Below are positions 53,636 through 63,872 of a DNA stretch of 64,000 bases, in pieces. Source of the DNA: Streptomyces sp. S4.7 (GTDB lineage Bacteria; Actinomycetota; Actinomycetes; Streptomycetales; Streptomycetaceae); the NCBI RefSeq assembly GCF_010384365.1, contig NZ_CP048397.1, forward strand, positions 1,178,001 to 1,242,000. Reading direction: 5' to 3'. The stretch's first letter is position 1. Every line of letters begins with the position of its first letter. Both the position numbers and the translations under genes were made by a program. The notes under the pieces are model-generated. The model worked only from the letters and a program-made list of their open reading frames with translations. It was not told the DNA's origin and did not search any database.

Positions 53636-54388
53636 GTGGCGAAGAAGGATGCGGCGAGGAAGAGTGAGCCGGCCGACCGGCTGACGCCCGTCCTGCGTCC
53701 CGTGCGGGCGGGCAACGGTTTCGAGGAGGCGCTGGAGCAGATCCTGCAGGTGCTGCGGCTCGGTCTGGTCGCGGGCGGTGAGCGGCTGCCCGCCGAGCGG
53801 GATCTGGCGGAGCGGCTGCGGATCAGCCGGGTCACGCTGCGCGAGGTACTGAAGGTCCTAGCCGACCAGGGGCTGGTGGAGAGCCGGCGGGGGCGCTACG
53901 GCGGCACGTTCGTCCTGCCCCGGCCGGACACCCCGTCACAGGGGGGCGCGGAGGAGCTGCGACGCCGGGTCTCCGGGGTGGACATCGAGGACGTGCTGCG
54001 GTTCCGCGAGGTGCTGGAGGTGGGCGCGGCGGGGCTGTGCGCGGCGCACGGCCTGTCCGGGGCGGAGGCGTCCCGGCTGCGTACGGCGCTCGCGGCGACG
54101 CACGACGCCCCGCTGGGCGACTACCGCCGCCTCGACACCCTGCTGCATCTGACGCTCGCGGAGTTGTCGGGCTCCGCGCGGCTCACCGAGCAGTACGCGT
54201 CGGTCCGCGCGACCGTGAACGACCTGCTGGACTGCATCCCGCTGCTGGTAAGGAACTTGGAGCACTCCCAGCAGCAGCACACGGCGCTGGTCGAGGCGGT
54301 CCTGGCCGGTGACGCGGACGCGGCGCGCGAGGCGATGCGCGAGCACTGCGGCGGGACGGCGGCGCTGCTGCGGGGTTTTCTGGCCTGA
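53636..54388 (+). CDS. FadR/GntR-family regulator of the cluster
   Basis: A 250-residue regulator. The winged helix (about 25-95) reads GLVAGGERLPAERDLAERLR and ISRVTLREVLKVLADQGLVE; the C-terminal all-helical FCD ligand domain is at about 120-245 with DVLRFREVLEVGAAGLCAAHG, typical of FadR-subfamily repressors and often metal dependent. GTG 53636 is chosen, with AAGGGG upstream; a TTG at 53615 is an alternative. It is divergent from glnA4 and upstream of the permease, and likely controls both through the shared operator. Confidence 0.9.
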   Translation: MAKKDAARKSEPADRLTPVLRPVRAGNGFEEALEQILQVLRLGLVAGGERLPAERDLAERLRISRVTLREVLKVLADQGLVESRRGRYGGTFVLPRPDTPSQGGAEELRRRVSGVDIEDVLRFREVLEVGAAGLCAAHGLSGAEASRLRTALAATHDAPLGDYRRLDTLLHLTLAELSGSARLTEQYASVRATVNDLLDCIPLLVRNLEHSQQQHTALVEAVLAGDADAAREAMREHCGGTAALLRGFLA

Positions 54389-54520
54389 GAGCGGGTAGCG
54401 GGGCGGTTGGGAGCCGTGGGAGGTCACGGGAGCCCCGGCCGTCCCCGCCCGGCGGGTCCGCGCCGGTCGTCCGTAACAGCCGCTTAACGCACAGGGCTTG
54501 CGCACGGACGTTTCCGGCCG

Positions 54521-54542
54521 CAATGGTGTGGCCCCACACCTT
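54521..54542 (+). promoter_or_regulatory. Candidate operator, copy 2 (CAATGGT-N10-ACCTT)
   Basis: caatggt, 10 bp, accttt, 22 bp before the permease start. The centre is also a 16-bp palindrome (ggtgtgg / ccacacc around CC). Same half-sites and spacing as copy 1. Confidence 0.65.
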
Positions 54543-54563
54543 TACCCGAGGCAGGAGCGGCTC

Positions 54564-56087
<1,524 letters not shown>

Positions 56088-56095
56088 GCCGAAGG

Positions 56096-56180
56096 CACCA
56101 CGTGTCGCACCACCACGCATCGCCGCACCACGGGCACCACAGCACCGCCGCGCCATCGCACCACAGCACAGCACCACATC
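56096..56180. repeat. CACCAC-rich low-complexity spacer
   Basis: About ten copies of accac/caccac-type units fill the 106 bp between the permease stop and the hydrolase's ribosome-binding site. Resembles the tandem run before 23809. Confidence 0.5.
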
Positions 56181-56193
56181 GGAGGAACGTTCA

Positions 56194-56910
56194 GTGAAGC
56201 CGCTCATCGGCGTCAGCACATATCTGGAGACGTCGGCCAGGTGGGGCGTGTGGGACCTGCCCGCCGCCCTGCTGCCCATGGCTTACCCCCGGCTCGTCCA
56301 GCGCGCGGGCGGCGTCGCCGTCATGCTCCCGCCGGACGGGCCGGCCACCGCCGCCTCGCTGGTCGCCCGGCTCGACGGGCTGGTCATCTCGGGCGGCCCG
56401 GACGTGGAGCCCGTACGGTACGGGGCCGAACCGGACCCCCGCACCGGACCACCCGCCCGTGAGCGGGACGAATGGGAACTGGCGCTCATCGAGGCAGCGC
56501 TGGCGTCCGGAACACCGCTGCTCGCGATCTGCCGGGGCATGCAGCTGCTGAACGTCGCGCTGGGCGGGACGCTGATCCAGCACCTGGAGGGCCATACGGC
56601 GGCGACCCTCGGCGTCTTCGGCGAACATCCGGTGAAGCCGGTACCGGGCACGCGGTACGGAACCGCCGTCCCGGAGGAATCGGACGTACCGTCCTCCCAC
56701 CACCAGGCGGTGGACCGCCTGGGCGAGGGCCTGATCGTCTCGGCGTACGCGGGCGACGGCACGGTGGAGGCGGTGGAGCTGGTGGACGAGCGGTGGGTGC
56801 TGGGGGTGCAGTGGCACCCGGAGATGGGCGAGGACGTGCGAGTGATGACGGCACTGGTGTCGGCGTCCTCGCGCAGGGCGTCGACGGCGGCGGGCGGTGC
56901 GTGGGCCTGA
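56194..56910 (+). CDS. Gamma-glutamyl hydrolase, class I amidotransferase type (PuuD-like, peptidase C26)
   Basis: A 238-residue glutamine-amidotransferase-fold hydrolase. The catalytic triad is Cys113 (AICRGMQLLN), His208 and Glu210 (VQWHPE), and GLVISGGPDVEPVRYG is the conserved oxyanion strand. PuuD-like enzymes cleave gamma-glutamyl amides, releasing glutamate. GTG start with GGAGG 8 nt upstream. It would complete the cluster: gamma-glutamylglycine to glutamate and glycine if ethanolamine is the substrate. Confidence 0.93.
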   Translation: MKPLIGVSTYLETSARWGVWDLPAALLPMAYPRLVQRAGGVAVMLPPDGPATAASLVARLDGLVISGGPDVEPVRYGAEPDPRTGPPARERDEWELALIEAALASGTPLLAICRGMQLLNVALGGTLIQHLEGHTAATLGVFGEHPVKPVPGTRYGTAVPEESDVPSSHHQAVDRLGEGLIVSAYAGDGTVEAVELVDERWVLGVQWHPEMGEDVRVMTALVSASSRRASTAAGGAWA

Positions 56911-57435
56911 GCGGTGGGTGTGCCTGAGTGGTGGGCGAACCCGAACGGGCGGGCCTGATCCAGCTGTCGCACAACCGCCGCGCAGGCTCCGGCGGGTCGC
57001 CGCATCAGGTGACGAAGTCCGGCCCGGCCGTGTGCACGGTGGCATGCGGCCGGGCCCGCTTACGCAGATCCGCCGGCCCAACCGGCGCGCTGAGCGCCTT
57101 CGCTCAAGCCGCCACTTCCTCCAGTCGTCCGGAAGGACGTCCCGTACGCACCACGCCGGACACGGTCGTCCCGACCGCCGGGCCGTCCCCCGGCCGCGAC
57201 GGGCCGGCCCGACGGCGGACAGGACTGACCGGCCGACGGTCCGGACCGCTGCCGCCCGCCCGCCGCGCCGACTCGGTCGGCTCGGGCGGCTCGACGCACC
57301 GGGCGACGGCGTCCGGCCCGGCCGTGTGCACGGTGGCACGCGCACCGATCCGCCGCGGCCCACCCGGCCCCCTCGCGCAAGCCGCCGCCCAGTGGCAGCC
57401 GGCGGCGGACCCGTGCGGCGGCGGCCGATCCGGGC
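56911..57435. repeat. Non-coding interval with a diverged direct repeat
   Basis: No gene is supported in these 525 bp. A 28-bp perfect direct repeat (gtccggcccggccgtgtgca...) occurs at 57017-57044 and 57311-57338. Similarity extends on both sides to about 110 bp (both copies continue with gatccgccg... and cgc(t)caagccgcc). The unit is therefore an old tandem duplication about 294 bp apart. Confidence 0.55.
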
Positions 57436-58377
57436 TCACTCGGCCGGCGGGTCCGCTCTCAGGTCACTGCGCGTCAGCGACAGCAGTTCGCGGGCCGGGC
57501 CGCTCGGGCGGTGGCCCGTCGGCCAGACCGCTCGCAGGTCGCGGCGCAGTGATACCCCGGACACCGCCACCTCCTTCAGCCGACGTGACGCCAGCTCCTC
57601 ACCCACGGCCAGCTCACTGAGCACCGAGGGACCCGCGCCGCTGACCACCGCTGCCTTGACCGCCGTCGTCGAGGACAGTTCCAGCAGTGGCGTGGCGGGG
57701 CCTCCGTAGGAGGCGAGTGCCGCGTCGAGCACCTGGCGCGTGCCCGAGCCCTCCTCACGGAGGATCAGCGGGGCGGCGGCCAGTTCCTCGGGTGTCAGGG
57801 ACGTGCGGCGCCCCCAGGCGTGCGTCGGCGCGACCACGACCACCAGCCGGTCCCGGCCGATCACCGTGCCGTCCAGCCCCGCGGGCACCGCCAGGCCCTC
57901 CACGAAGCCGAGATCGGCCTCGCCGCCGGTCAGCCGCGCGGCCACGGCTCCCGAGTTGCCCGCGAGGAGCGAGACGGCCGTGTCCGGCCGGGCGGCACGG
58001 AGGGCGATGAGCCAGCCGGGGAGCAGATACTCGGCGATGGTCATGCTCGCGGCGACCCGCAGCCGTGAGTCCCGCCGGTCGCGCAGCGCCTGCGCACCCG
58101 CGTCGAACGCCTCCGCCGCCTCCATGATCCGCCGCGCCCAGTCGGTGACGAGCGCCCCCGCGCCGGTGAGCCGGGACCCGCTCGGCGACCGGTCGAAGAG
58201 GCTGACGCCGAGCTGCCGTTCGACGGAACGTATCCGGCTGCTCGCCGCAGGCTGGCTGATGCCCAGCTCACGGGCCGCCCCGCCCATGCTGCCGTGCCGG
58301 GCGACGGCGATCAGCAGCTCCAGCGCGCCCAGTTCGGGCACCCGGTGGGCGAGGGACACAACGGGCTCGTCAGTCAT
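57436..58377 (-). CDS. LysR-family regulator
   Basis: A 313-residue LTTR. The N-terminal helix-turn-helix (about 14-72) reads LELLIAVARHGSMGGAARELG and ISQPAASSRIRSVERQLGVS; the rest is a two-lobed ligand domain (about 95-300). Divergent from the TDT transporter with 70 bp between starts, so it probably controls it. TAACCT lies 6 nt before the ATG, suggesting a leaderless transcript. Confidence 0.92.
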   Translation of the reverse strand: MTDEPVVSLAHRVPELGALELLIAVARHGSMGGAARELGISQPAASSRIRSVERQLGVSLFDRSPSGSRLTGAGALVTDWARRIMEAAEAFDAGAQALRDRRDSRLRVAASMTIAEYLLPGWLIALRAARPDTAVSLLAGNSGAVAARLTGGEADLGFVEGLAVPAGLDGTVIGRDRLVVVVAPTHAWGRRTSLTPEELAAAPLILREEGSGTRQVLDAALASYGGPATPLLELSSTTAVKAAVVSGAGPSVLSELAVGEELASRRLKEVAVSGVSLRRDLRAVWPTGHRPSGPARELLSLTRSDLRADPPAE

Positions 58378-58447
58378 ACATTCAGGTTATGGCCTCATAG
58401 CGCCAAGGGACCTGGTGAGGAGGATGCGGTGCGACGAGGGTGCGAGC
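58378..58447. promoter_or_regulatory. LysR/TDT divergent control region
   Basis: The reverse strand has TAACCT just before the LysR ATG. The dyad tatg-gcc-tcata (about 58388-58399) lies over it and has the T-N11-A form of a LysR box. Confidence 0.4.
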
Positions 58448-59671
58448 ATGGCCACCCTCGCCCCGACCACCCGCACCTCTTCGATCCCCGGAATCGCCGC
58501 GCCCCTGCCGCCTGCCCGCCCGGCGCGCTTCGCGGTCCTGCGTCACGTCGGTCCCAACTGGTACGCGAGCGTCATGGGGACCGCGATCGTCGCGAGCGCC
58601 GGCGCCGCTCTGCCGACGGAGCCGCTCGGCCTCGCGAGCCCGGCGGACATCCCCGCACTGCGCGCCGCCTGCGTCATTGTCTGGGCGCTGTCGGCGCTGA
58701 TGCTCCCGCTCGTACTGGCCGCCCGCGTCGGCCACTGGATCCACCACCGCGACCGGGCCCGCGCCCATCTGCTCGATCCCTCGGTGGCGCCCTTCTACGG
58801 ATGTCTGGCGATGGCGCTGCTCGCGGTCGGCGGCGCCACCCTCACCGTGGGGCGGTACGTGATCGGTGAGAGCGCGGCCGTGGCCGTGGACGCGGTGCTC
58901 TTCACGGCGGGCACGCTCGTCGGCCTGACGGCGGCCGTGGCCGTCCCGTATCTGATGGTGGTGCGCCACCGGGTGCGGCCCGGGGACGCGTCCCCGGTGT
59001 GGCTCCTGCCGGTGGTGGCGCCGATGGTGTCGGCGGCGCTCGGCCCGGGGCTGATCCCGTATCTGCCCGCCGGTCAGTGGCGCGAGGCGCTTCTGCTGGC
59101 CTGTTACGCCATGTTCGGCCTGAGCCTGCTCGCCACCCTGACCCTGCTGCCGCTGATCTTCGGCAGGCTGGTGACCCACGGACCGCTGCCTCTCGCCCTG
59201 ACGCCCGCGCTCTTCCTCGTCCTCGGCCCGCTCGGGCAGTCCACGACGGCCGTGGGCCATCTCGCGCGTGCGGCGCCCCACGCCCTCACCTCCGCGCCGC
59301 CCGCCTCCCCCGCCCCGTACATCTCTGCCCTCGACGCCTTCGCCGTGCTGTACGGCGTCCCGGTGCTGGGCTTCGCGCTGCTGTGGCTGGCGCTTGCCGG
59401 CGCGATGGCCGTGCGGGCGGCACGGCGCGGGATGCCGTTCTCGATGACGTGGTGGGCCTTCACCTTCCCGGTCGGTACGTGTGTGACCGGCGCCGCCGGA
59501 CTCGCCCACGCCACGGGACTGACCGCCCTGGCCTGGCTGTCACTCGCGCTGTTCGTCCTGCTGACGGCCGCCTGGGCGGTCGCCTGGACCCGTACGGTGC
59601 ACGGTCTGGTCAGCGGAGCGCTGCCCGCAGCGCCGCCGGTGCCCGGACCAGCGACGGCCCGTACCAAGTGA
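58448..59671 (+). CDS. TDT-family (TehA/SLAC1-like) transporter
   Basis: A 407-residue voltage-dependent anion channel / tellurite-resistance / dicarboxylate transporter family protein with ten predicted helices. The first block is LRHVGPNWYASVMGTAIVAS (the family's N-terminal signature), and later segments include [20 protein letters not shown]. May move sulfite, C4-dicarboxylates or related anions. ATG 58448 has GAGGG 7 nt upstream; an ATG at 58424 has GAGGAGG too close. The end overlaps the convergent binding-protein gene by 62 bp. Confidence 0.88.
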   Translation: MATLAPTTRTSSIPGIAAPLPPARPARFAVLRHVGPNWYASVMGTAIVASAGAALPTEPLGLASPADIPALRAACVIVWALSALMLPLVLAARVGHWIHHRDRARAHLLDPSVAPFYGCLAMALLAVGGATLTVGRYVIGESAAVAVDAVLFTAGTLVGLTAAVAVPYLMVVRHRVRPGDASPVWLLPVVAPMVSAALGPGLIPYLPAGQWREALLLACYAMFGLSLLATLTLLPLIFGRLVTHGPLPLALTPALFLVLGPLGQSTTAVGHLARAAPHALTSAPPASPAPYISALDAFAVLYGVPVLGFALLWLALAGAMAVRAARRGMPFSMTWWAFTFPVGTCVTGAAGLAHATGLTALAWLSLALFVLLTAAWAVAWTRTVHGLVSGALPAAPPVPGPATARTK

Positions 59672-60356
59672 GGTGGCGGCCGTCGACCAGCGCGGCAGGC
59701 AGCCCGGGGAACGCCTCGGGGCCGTCGTCGGCGGTGAAGCGGTACGGCTCGTCGGGCAGGACGACCAGGTCCGCCCCCGAGGCCCTCAGCCGGTCCAGCG
59801 GGATACGCGGATAGCGCTCGGGCAGGTCGCCGTACACGTTGTGCACGCCGAGTCTGGCGAGCAGATCACCCGCGAAGGTGTTGCCGCCGAGCACCATCCA
59901 GGGCCTGCGCCAGATCGGCACGACCGCCCGGCGCTCCCCTCCGTACGGAGGGGGCACCGCCGCCCAGGAATCCCGGGCCTCGTCCAGCCAGCGCGGCGCG
60001 GTGAGCCCGCAGCCCGTCACGAGCATCCGCTCCAGCTCGGCGAACGCCTGGTCGAGGTCGCGCACCTCGGTGACCAGCACCTCGACGCCCGCGGCCCGCA
60101 GGGCGGCCAGATCCGGCTCGCGGTTCTCCTCCTCGTTGGCCACCACGAGATCGGGGCGCAGCGCGATGACGGCGTCGGTGTCCGGATTCTTGGTGCCGCC
60201 GACGCGTACGACGTCGAGACCGGCGGGGTGGGTGCACCAGTCGGTGGCGCCGACCAGGAATCCGGGCGCGGTGACCGCCACGGCCTCGGTGAGCGAGGGA
60301 ACCAGCGAGACGACGCGGCGCACGGCAGCCGGTGCGCCGGCCCGTTCGGCGGTCAC
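59610..60356 (-). CDS. Helical-backbone metal-receptor-like binding protein without signal peptide
   Basis: A 248-residue BtuF/FepB-type fold protein: RRVVSLVPSLTEAV (first strand), GATDWCTHPAG, VGGTKNPDTDAVIALRPDLVV, VLVTEVRDLDQAF and the WMVLGGNTFAGDLLARLG block are typical of cobalamin/heme-binding proteins. The lack of any signal peptide or lipobox means it is cytoplasmic, in a subgroup whose function is unclear. GTG start at 60356. Ends within the convergent TDT gene. Confidence 0.82.
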   Translation of the reverse strand: MTAERAGAPAAVRRVVSLVPSLTEAVAVTAPGFLVGATDWCTHPAGLDVVRVGGTKNPDTDAVIALRPDLVVANEEENREPDLAALRAAGVEVLVTEVRDLDQAFAELERMLVTGCGLTAPRWLDEARDSWAAVPPPYGGERRAVVPIWRRPWMVLGGNTFAGDLLARLGVHNVYGDLPERYPRIPLDRLRASGADLVVLPDEPYRFTADDGPEAFPGLPAALVDGRHLTWYGPSLVRAPAALRAALR

Positions 60357-60367
60357 GGCCCCGGCCC

Positions 60368-60916
60368 TCAGCGCCGGGTGTCGAACGTCGCGTCGATGTG
60401 TTCGGCGACGGCGACGACCAGGATGCGCGTGCCGGGCTCGGTGGCGCGCCAGCGGTGCCTGACCCCGCCGGAGAGATACAGCGTGTCGCCACGCTCCAGA
60501 CGGTAGGCGCGGCCTTCGGCCTCGACCTCCACCGAGCCGTCGGCGATGTACATCACCTCGTCGTTGCGGTGCTGGTACTCGCGTCCGGTGTCCTGCTCGC
60601 CGGTGTACTCCTTGGCGTGCAGCTGGTGTCCGCCGCGGGCCACCCTGCGTACGCCGGGCCCGCCGTCGCCGGCCCGTACGACGTCGACGGTGCGCGCCGA
60701 GTCGGCCGCGGCGTGCAGCACGGCGATGGTGGTCTCCAGGGCGTCGGCCACCCGTTCCAGCGAGCGGGCGCTCGGCCGGGCGCGTTCGTTCTCGATCTGG
60801 CTGAGGAAGGGTACGGAAAGCCCGCTGCGGTCGGCGACGGCCGCCAGTGTGAGGCCGAGGGACCTGCGCCGCCTGCGGACGGCGGCGCCCACCCTGAGCG
60901 CTTCCTTGTCGTCCAT
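60368..60916 (-). CDS. Xre-family regulator with cupin domain
   Basis: A 182-residue regulator. Residues 6-64 are an Xre/HTH_3 domain (LGLTLAAVADRSGLSVPFLSQIENERARP); residues 105-175 are a double-stranded beta-helix cupin (EVMYIADGSVEVEAEG, YRLERGDTLYLSGGVRHRW). Xre-cupin proteins sense a small molecule in the barrel and control amino acid, amine or antibiotic metabolism. GGGAGGGAG is 7 nt before ATG 60916. It starts 12 bp upstream of the binding-protein gene, so the two are probably one unit. Confidence 0.9.
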   Translation of the reverse strand: MDDKEALRVGAAVRRRRRSLGLTLAAVADRSGLSVPFLSQIENERARPSARSLERVADALETTIAVLHAAADSARTVDVVRAGDGGPGVRRVARGGHQLHAKEYTGEQDTGREYQHRNDEVMYIADGSVEVEAEGRAYRLERGDTLYLSGGVRHRWRATEPGTRILVVAVAEHIDATFDTRR

Positions 60917-61197
60917 GTCTGGGCTCCCTCCCGGCCGGATCGTCATCTTCTCAGAGTTGACGGCCGCGCAAAGGCGGTCTGCCCCACCCGGGGTGGAAGG
61001 CGCCACGGTGAACCCCGTGGAAACCGACGGCCACGGTGAGCACGACGACGACTGGTCGACAGACCTCCATCCTCCGGCCGCCGGGGCCTTCACACCACTG
61101 GTGGGGCCCAGGTCGCAGGAGGCGGGCGCCGCCCCCGGCGACACCCGCCTCCCCCCGGCGCCCTACGGCACCTCCCGATGGCTGTCGGCACCTCTCG
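60917..61197. other. Non-coding interval upstream of the Xre-cupin gene
   Basis: About 280 bp between the Xre-cupin start and the terminator region of the ABC gene; both genes read leftward. A promoter for the Xre-cupin gene must be here but is not obvious. No coding feature. Confidence 0.4.
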
Positions 61198-61223
61198 TAC
61201 CGGCAGGTACGTACCTCCCGGTA
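61198..61223 (-). terminator. GTAC-rich imperfect palindrome after the Opu-type ABC gene
   Basis: Two abutting 13-bp arms (61198-61210 and 61211-61223) complement each other with one mismatch. gtaccg(g/a)caggtac occurs twice (61197 and 61220), so the region can fold in more than one way. 28 bp beyond the ABC gene stop. Confidence 0.6.
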
Positions 61224-61250
61224 CCGACAGGTACCTCTCCGTGCTCTCCG

Positions 61251-63872
61251 CTACCGCGGGGCGATCTCGTCGGCGATGCCCGGGTTCTTCTCCATCCAGG
61301 CCGCCACCGCCTCTTCCTCATGACCCGTACCGCGCTTCTGGATCTCGTTCTCCAGACCGGCGAGCTGTTCCTCGCTCAGCTTGAAGTCCTTGAACCACTT
61401 GGTCAGCTGCGGGTAGTTCTTCGGGAAGTCCTTGTTGCCGACGGTGCGGATCTGGTCGCCCTCGCCGAACGCCTTCCGCGGGTCCTTCAGCTTGGTCAGC
61501 TCGTACTCGCTGTAGGCCCAGTGCGGGGTCCACAGCATGACCGCGATGGGTTCCTTCTTCGCGTACGAGCGCTCCAGCTCGGCCAGCATGCCGGGTGTGG
61601 AGCTGTCGACGACCTTGTAGTCGCCGTCCAGGCCGTACCCCGGCAGGACCTTGTTCTTGAGGATGTTCATGGTCTCGGTGCCGGGCTCGATGCCGACGAT
61701 CCGCCCCTTGAACTCGTCCTCGCGGCCCTTCAGGTCCGAAAGCGATTCGACGCCCCTCACATAGGAGGGCACGGCGATCTCCAGTGACGTCGGCCCGTAC
61801 CAGGCGCCGAGGTCGGAGAGTTTGTCGCCGTACTTGTCCCAGTACTTCTTCTGCGTGTTGGGCAGCCAGCCGTCGAACTGGACGTCGATCTGCCCTCTGG
61901 ACAGGGCCGTGTACATCGGGCCGACCTCGAACTGCTTGAGGTTCATCCTGTAGCCCCGGTCCTCCAGCACCGCCTTCCACAGATACGTGGCGGCGATGTC
62001 CTCCTCCCAGGGGAACCAGGCGACCTCGATGGGCCGTTCGCGCTCGTCCTTGCCGTTCGCGCCCTTGCTGACGCCGGAGACCGGGGTCCACTTGTCGGCC
62101 AGCTCGGGGTTGTCCCTCAGCCAGGCGCGTACGGCGTCCTGTTCCTCGCCCTTGCCGGCGCCCTGGATCTCCGCCTCCAGACTGGTGAGCTGGTCCTCGG
62201 TCATCTTGAAGTCCTTGAGCCACTTCGCGACGCCCGGGTTGTCGGCGGAGAAGCCCTTGCGGGTGAGTGTGTGCACGCCGTCGCCCGCGCCCCAGGTGCC
62301 CTTGGGGTCCTTGAGCTTCTTCAGGTCGTAGGTGTTGTACGCCCAGTGCGGGGACCAGAGCGTGACGACGACCGGTTCCTTCTTCTCGTACGCCCGCTTC
62401 AGCTCGGCCAGCATGCCGGGCGTGGAGCCGTCGACGACCTTGTACTCGCCTTCGAGGCCGTACTCCTTCAGGACCTTGTCCTTGAGGATGCCCATCTCGC
62501 CGGCGCTGGGCTCGATGCCGATGATCCGGCCCTTGAACAGGTCGGCCTTGCCCTTGAGGTCCGCGAGGGAGTCGACACCCTTCACGTAGGAGGGCACGGA
62601 CAGCTCCAGGGACGTCTCGTCGTACCAGGCGCCCATGTCCTCCAGCTTGTCCTGGTACTTGTCCCAGTAGCTGGCGTGGGTGGTCGGCAGCCAGGAGTCG
62701 GTCTGGATGTCGATCTGGCCGTTCGCCTGGCCGGTGTAGAGCGCCCCGGCCTCGTACTGGGTGGCCTCGACCTCGTAGCCGCGCCGCTCCAGCAGTTCCT
62801 TCCAGAGGAAGGTGGAGGCGATGCCCTCGTCCCAGGGGATGTACCCCATGCTGATCTTCTTGCCCTGGCCGACGTCCCCCTCGCCGGCGACCGTCGTGCT
62901 CTTGCCGCCGCCGAAGATGCTCATGCCGCCGGCGACGAGCGCGAGGACGACCACGCCGACCACGGCGACCGAGGGACGCGGACGGTGGTCCCAGACCTTG
63001 AACGAACCGCTCATCGCCTGTGCCTTGGCCAGCGCGCGGCGGCCCAGCGGGGAGACCTGCCGGCCCAGCGCGCCGGTCAGCCGGTCCAGGTACATCGCCA
63101 GGATGACGATGGAGACGCCCGCCTCGAAGCCGAGGCCGATGTCGACGTTGCCGATGGCGCGGTAGACGGCGCCGCCGAGGCCGCCGCCGCCGACCATGCC
63201 CGCGATGACGACCATCGACAGGCCCAGCATGATCACCTGGTTGATGCCGGCCATGATCGTCGGGAGCGCGAGCGGGAGCTGGACGCGCAGCAGGGTGTTG
63301 CGCGGGCTGGTGCCGAACGCCTCGGCCGCCTCGACCAGTTCGGCGTCGACCTGCCGGATGCCCAGTTCCGTCATACGGACGCCGGGCGGCAGGGCGAAGA
63401 TGATCGTGGCGATGATGCCGGGGACCACGCCGACGCCGAAGAAGATGATGCCGGGGATCAGATAGACCATCGCGGGCATCGTCTGCATGAAGTCGAGCAC
63501 CGGCCGGATGACGGCGCTGACGGTGGCCGAGCGCGAGGCCCAGACACCGAACGGCACCGCGATGACCAGGATGACGATCGTCGCGACGAGGACCAGCGAG
63601 AGCGTGGACATCGCCAGTTCCCACAGCTCGATCGAGTCGATGAGCGCGAACCCGACGAAGGCGAGACCCGCCGCGAGCAGGCCGCGCAGCCACCAGGCGA
63701 GCACGGCGAGGATGCCGGCGAGGAGCAGCGGTTCGGGGCCGTTCAGCACGGCGTCCACGGCGTCGTACATACCGGTGACGAGCGAGCTGATCGCGTCGAA
63801 CAGCCAGGAGAGATGGCGCTGGAGGAAGTCGACTCCGCTGTCGACCCATTCGCCGAGCGGGAGCCTAGGCAC
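61251..63872 (-). CDS. Glycine betaine/proline ABC transporter: permease fused to two tandem substrate-binding domains
   Basis: An 873-residue fusion. Residues 45-270 hold a BPD-type permease with about six helices and the EAA loop (EAAEAFGTSPRNTLLRVQL, 181-199). After a transmembrane helix (about 301-321) come two OpuAC-type binding domains, about 338-605 and 610-873, each with a WLP-box (SWLPTTHASYW and GWLPNTQKKYW) and STPGMLAEL. The two copies clearly duplicate each other. Likely imports glycine betaine or related osmolytes. GTG start overlaps the ATPase gene's stop (GTGCCTAG). Fused OpuABC are known; a doubled binding domain is a feature of this lineage. Confidence 0.93.
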   Translation of the reverse strand: MPRLPLGEWVDSGVDFLQRHLSWLFDAISSLVTGMYDAVDAVLNGPEPLLLAGILAVLAWWLRGLLAAGLAFVGFALIDSIELWELAMSTLSLVLVATIVILVIAVPFGVWASRSATVSAVIRPVLDFMQTMPAMVYLIPGIIFFGVGVVPGIIATIIFALPPGVRMTELGIRQVDAELVEAAEAFGTSPRNTLLRVQLPLALPTIMAGINQVIMLGLSMVVIAGMVGGGGLGGAVYRAIGNVDIGLGFEAGVSIVILAMYLDRLTGALGRQVSPLGRRALAKAQAMSGSFKVWDHRPRPSVAVVGVVVLALVAGGMSIFGGGKSTTVAGEGDVGQGKKISMGYIPWDEGIASTFLWKELLERRGYEVEATQYEAGALYTGQANGQIDIQTDSWLPTTHASYWDKYQDKLEDMGAWYDETSLELSVPSYVKGVDSLADLKGKADLFKGRIIGIEPSAGEMGILKDKVLKEYGLEGEYKVVDGSTPGMLAELKRAYEKKEPVVVTLWSPHWAYNTYDLKKLKDPKGTWGAGDGVHTLTRKGFSADNPGVAKWLKDFKMTEDQLTSLEAEIQGAGKGEEQDAVRAWLRDNPELADKWTPVSGVSKGANGKDERERPIEVAWFPWEEDIAATYLWKAVLEDRGYRMNLKQFEVGPMYTALSRGQIDVQFDGWLPNTQKKYWDKYGDKLSDLGAWYGPTSLEIAVPSYVRGVESLSDLKGREDEFKGRIVGIEPGTETMNILKNKVLPGYGLDGDYKVVDSSTPGMLAELERSYAKKEPIAVMLWTPHWAYSEYELTKLKDPRKAFGEGDQIRTVGNKDFPKNYPQLTKWFKDFKLSEEQLAGLENEIQKRGTGHEEEAVAAWMEKNPGIADEIAPR

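Noticed and set aside
56897..57709. Open frames in the gap before the LysR gene
   Set aside because: Pro/Arg/Gly-rich, no ribosome-binding site, weak codon bias; best explained as non-coding DNA with a duplicated segment.
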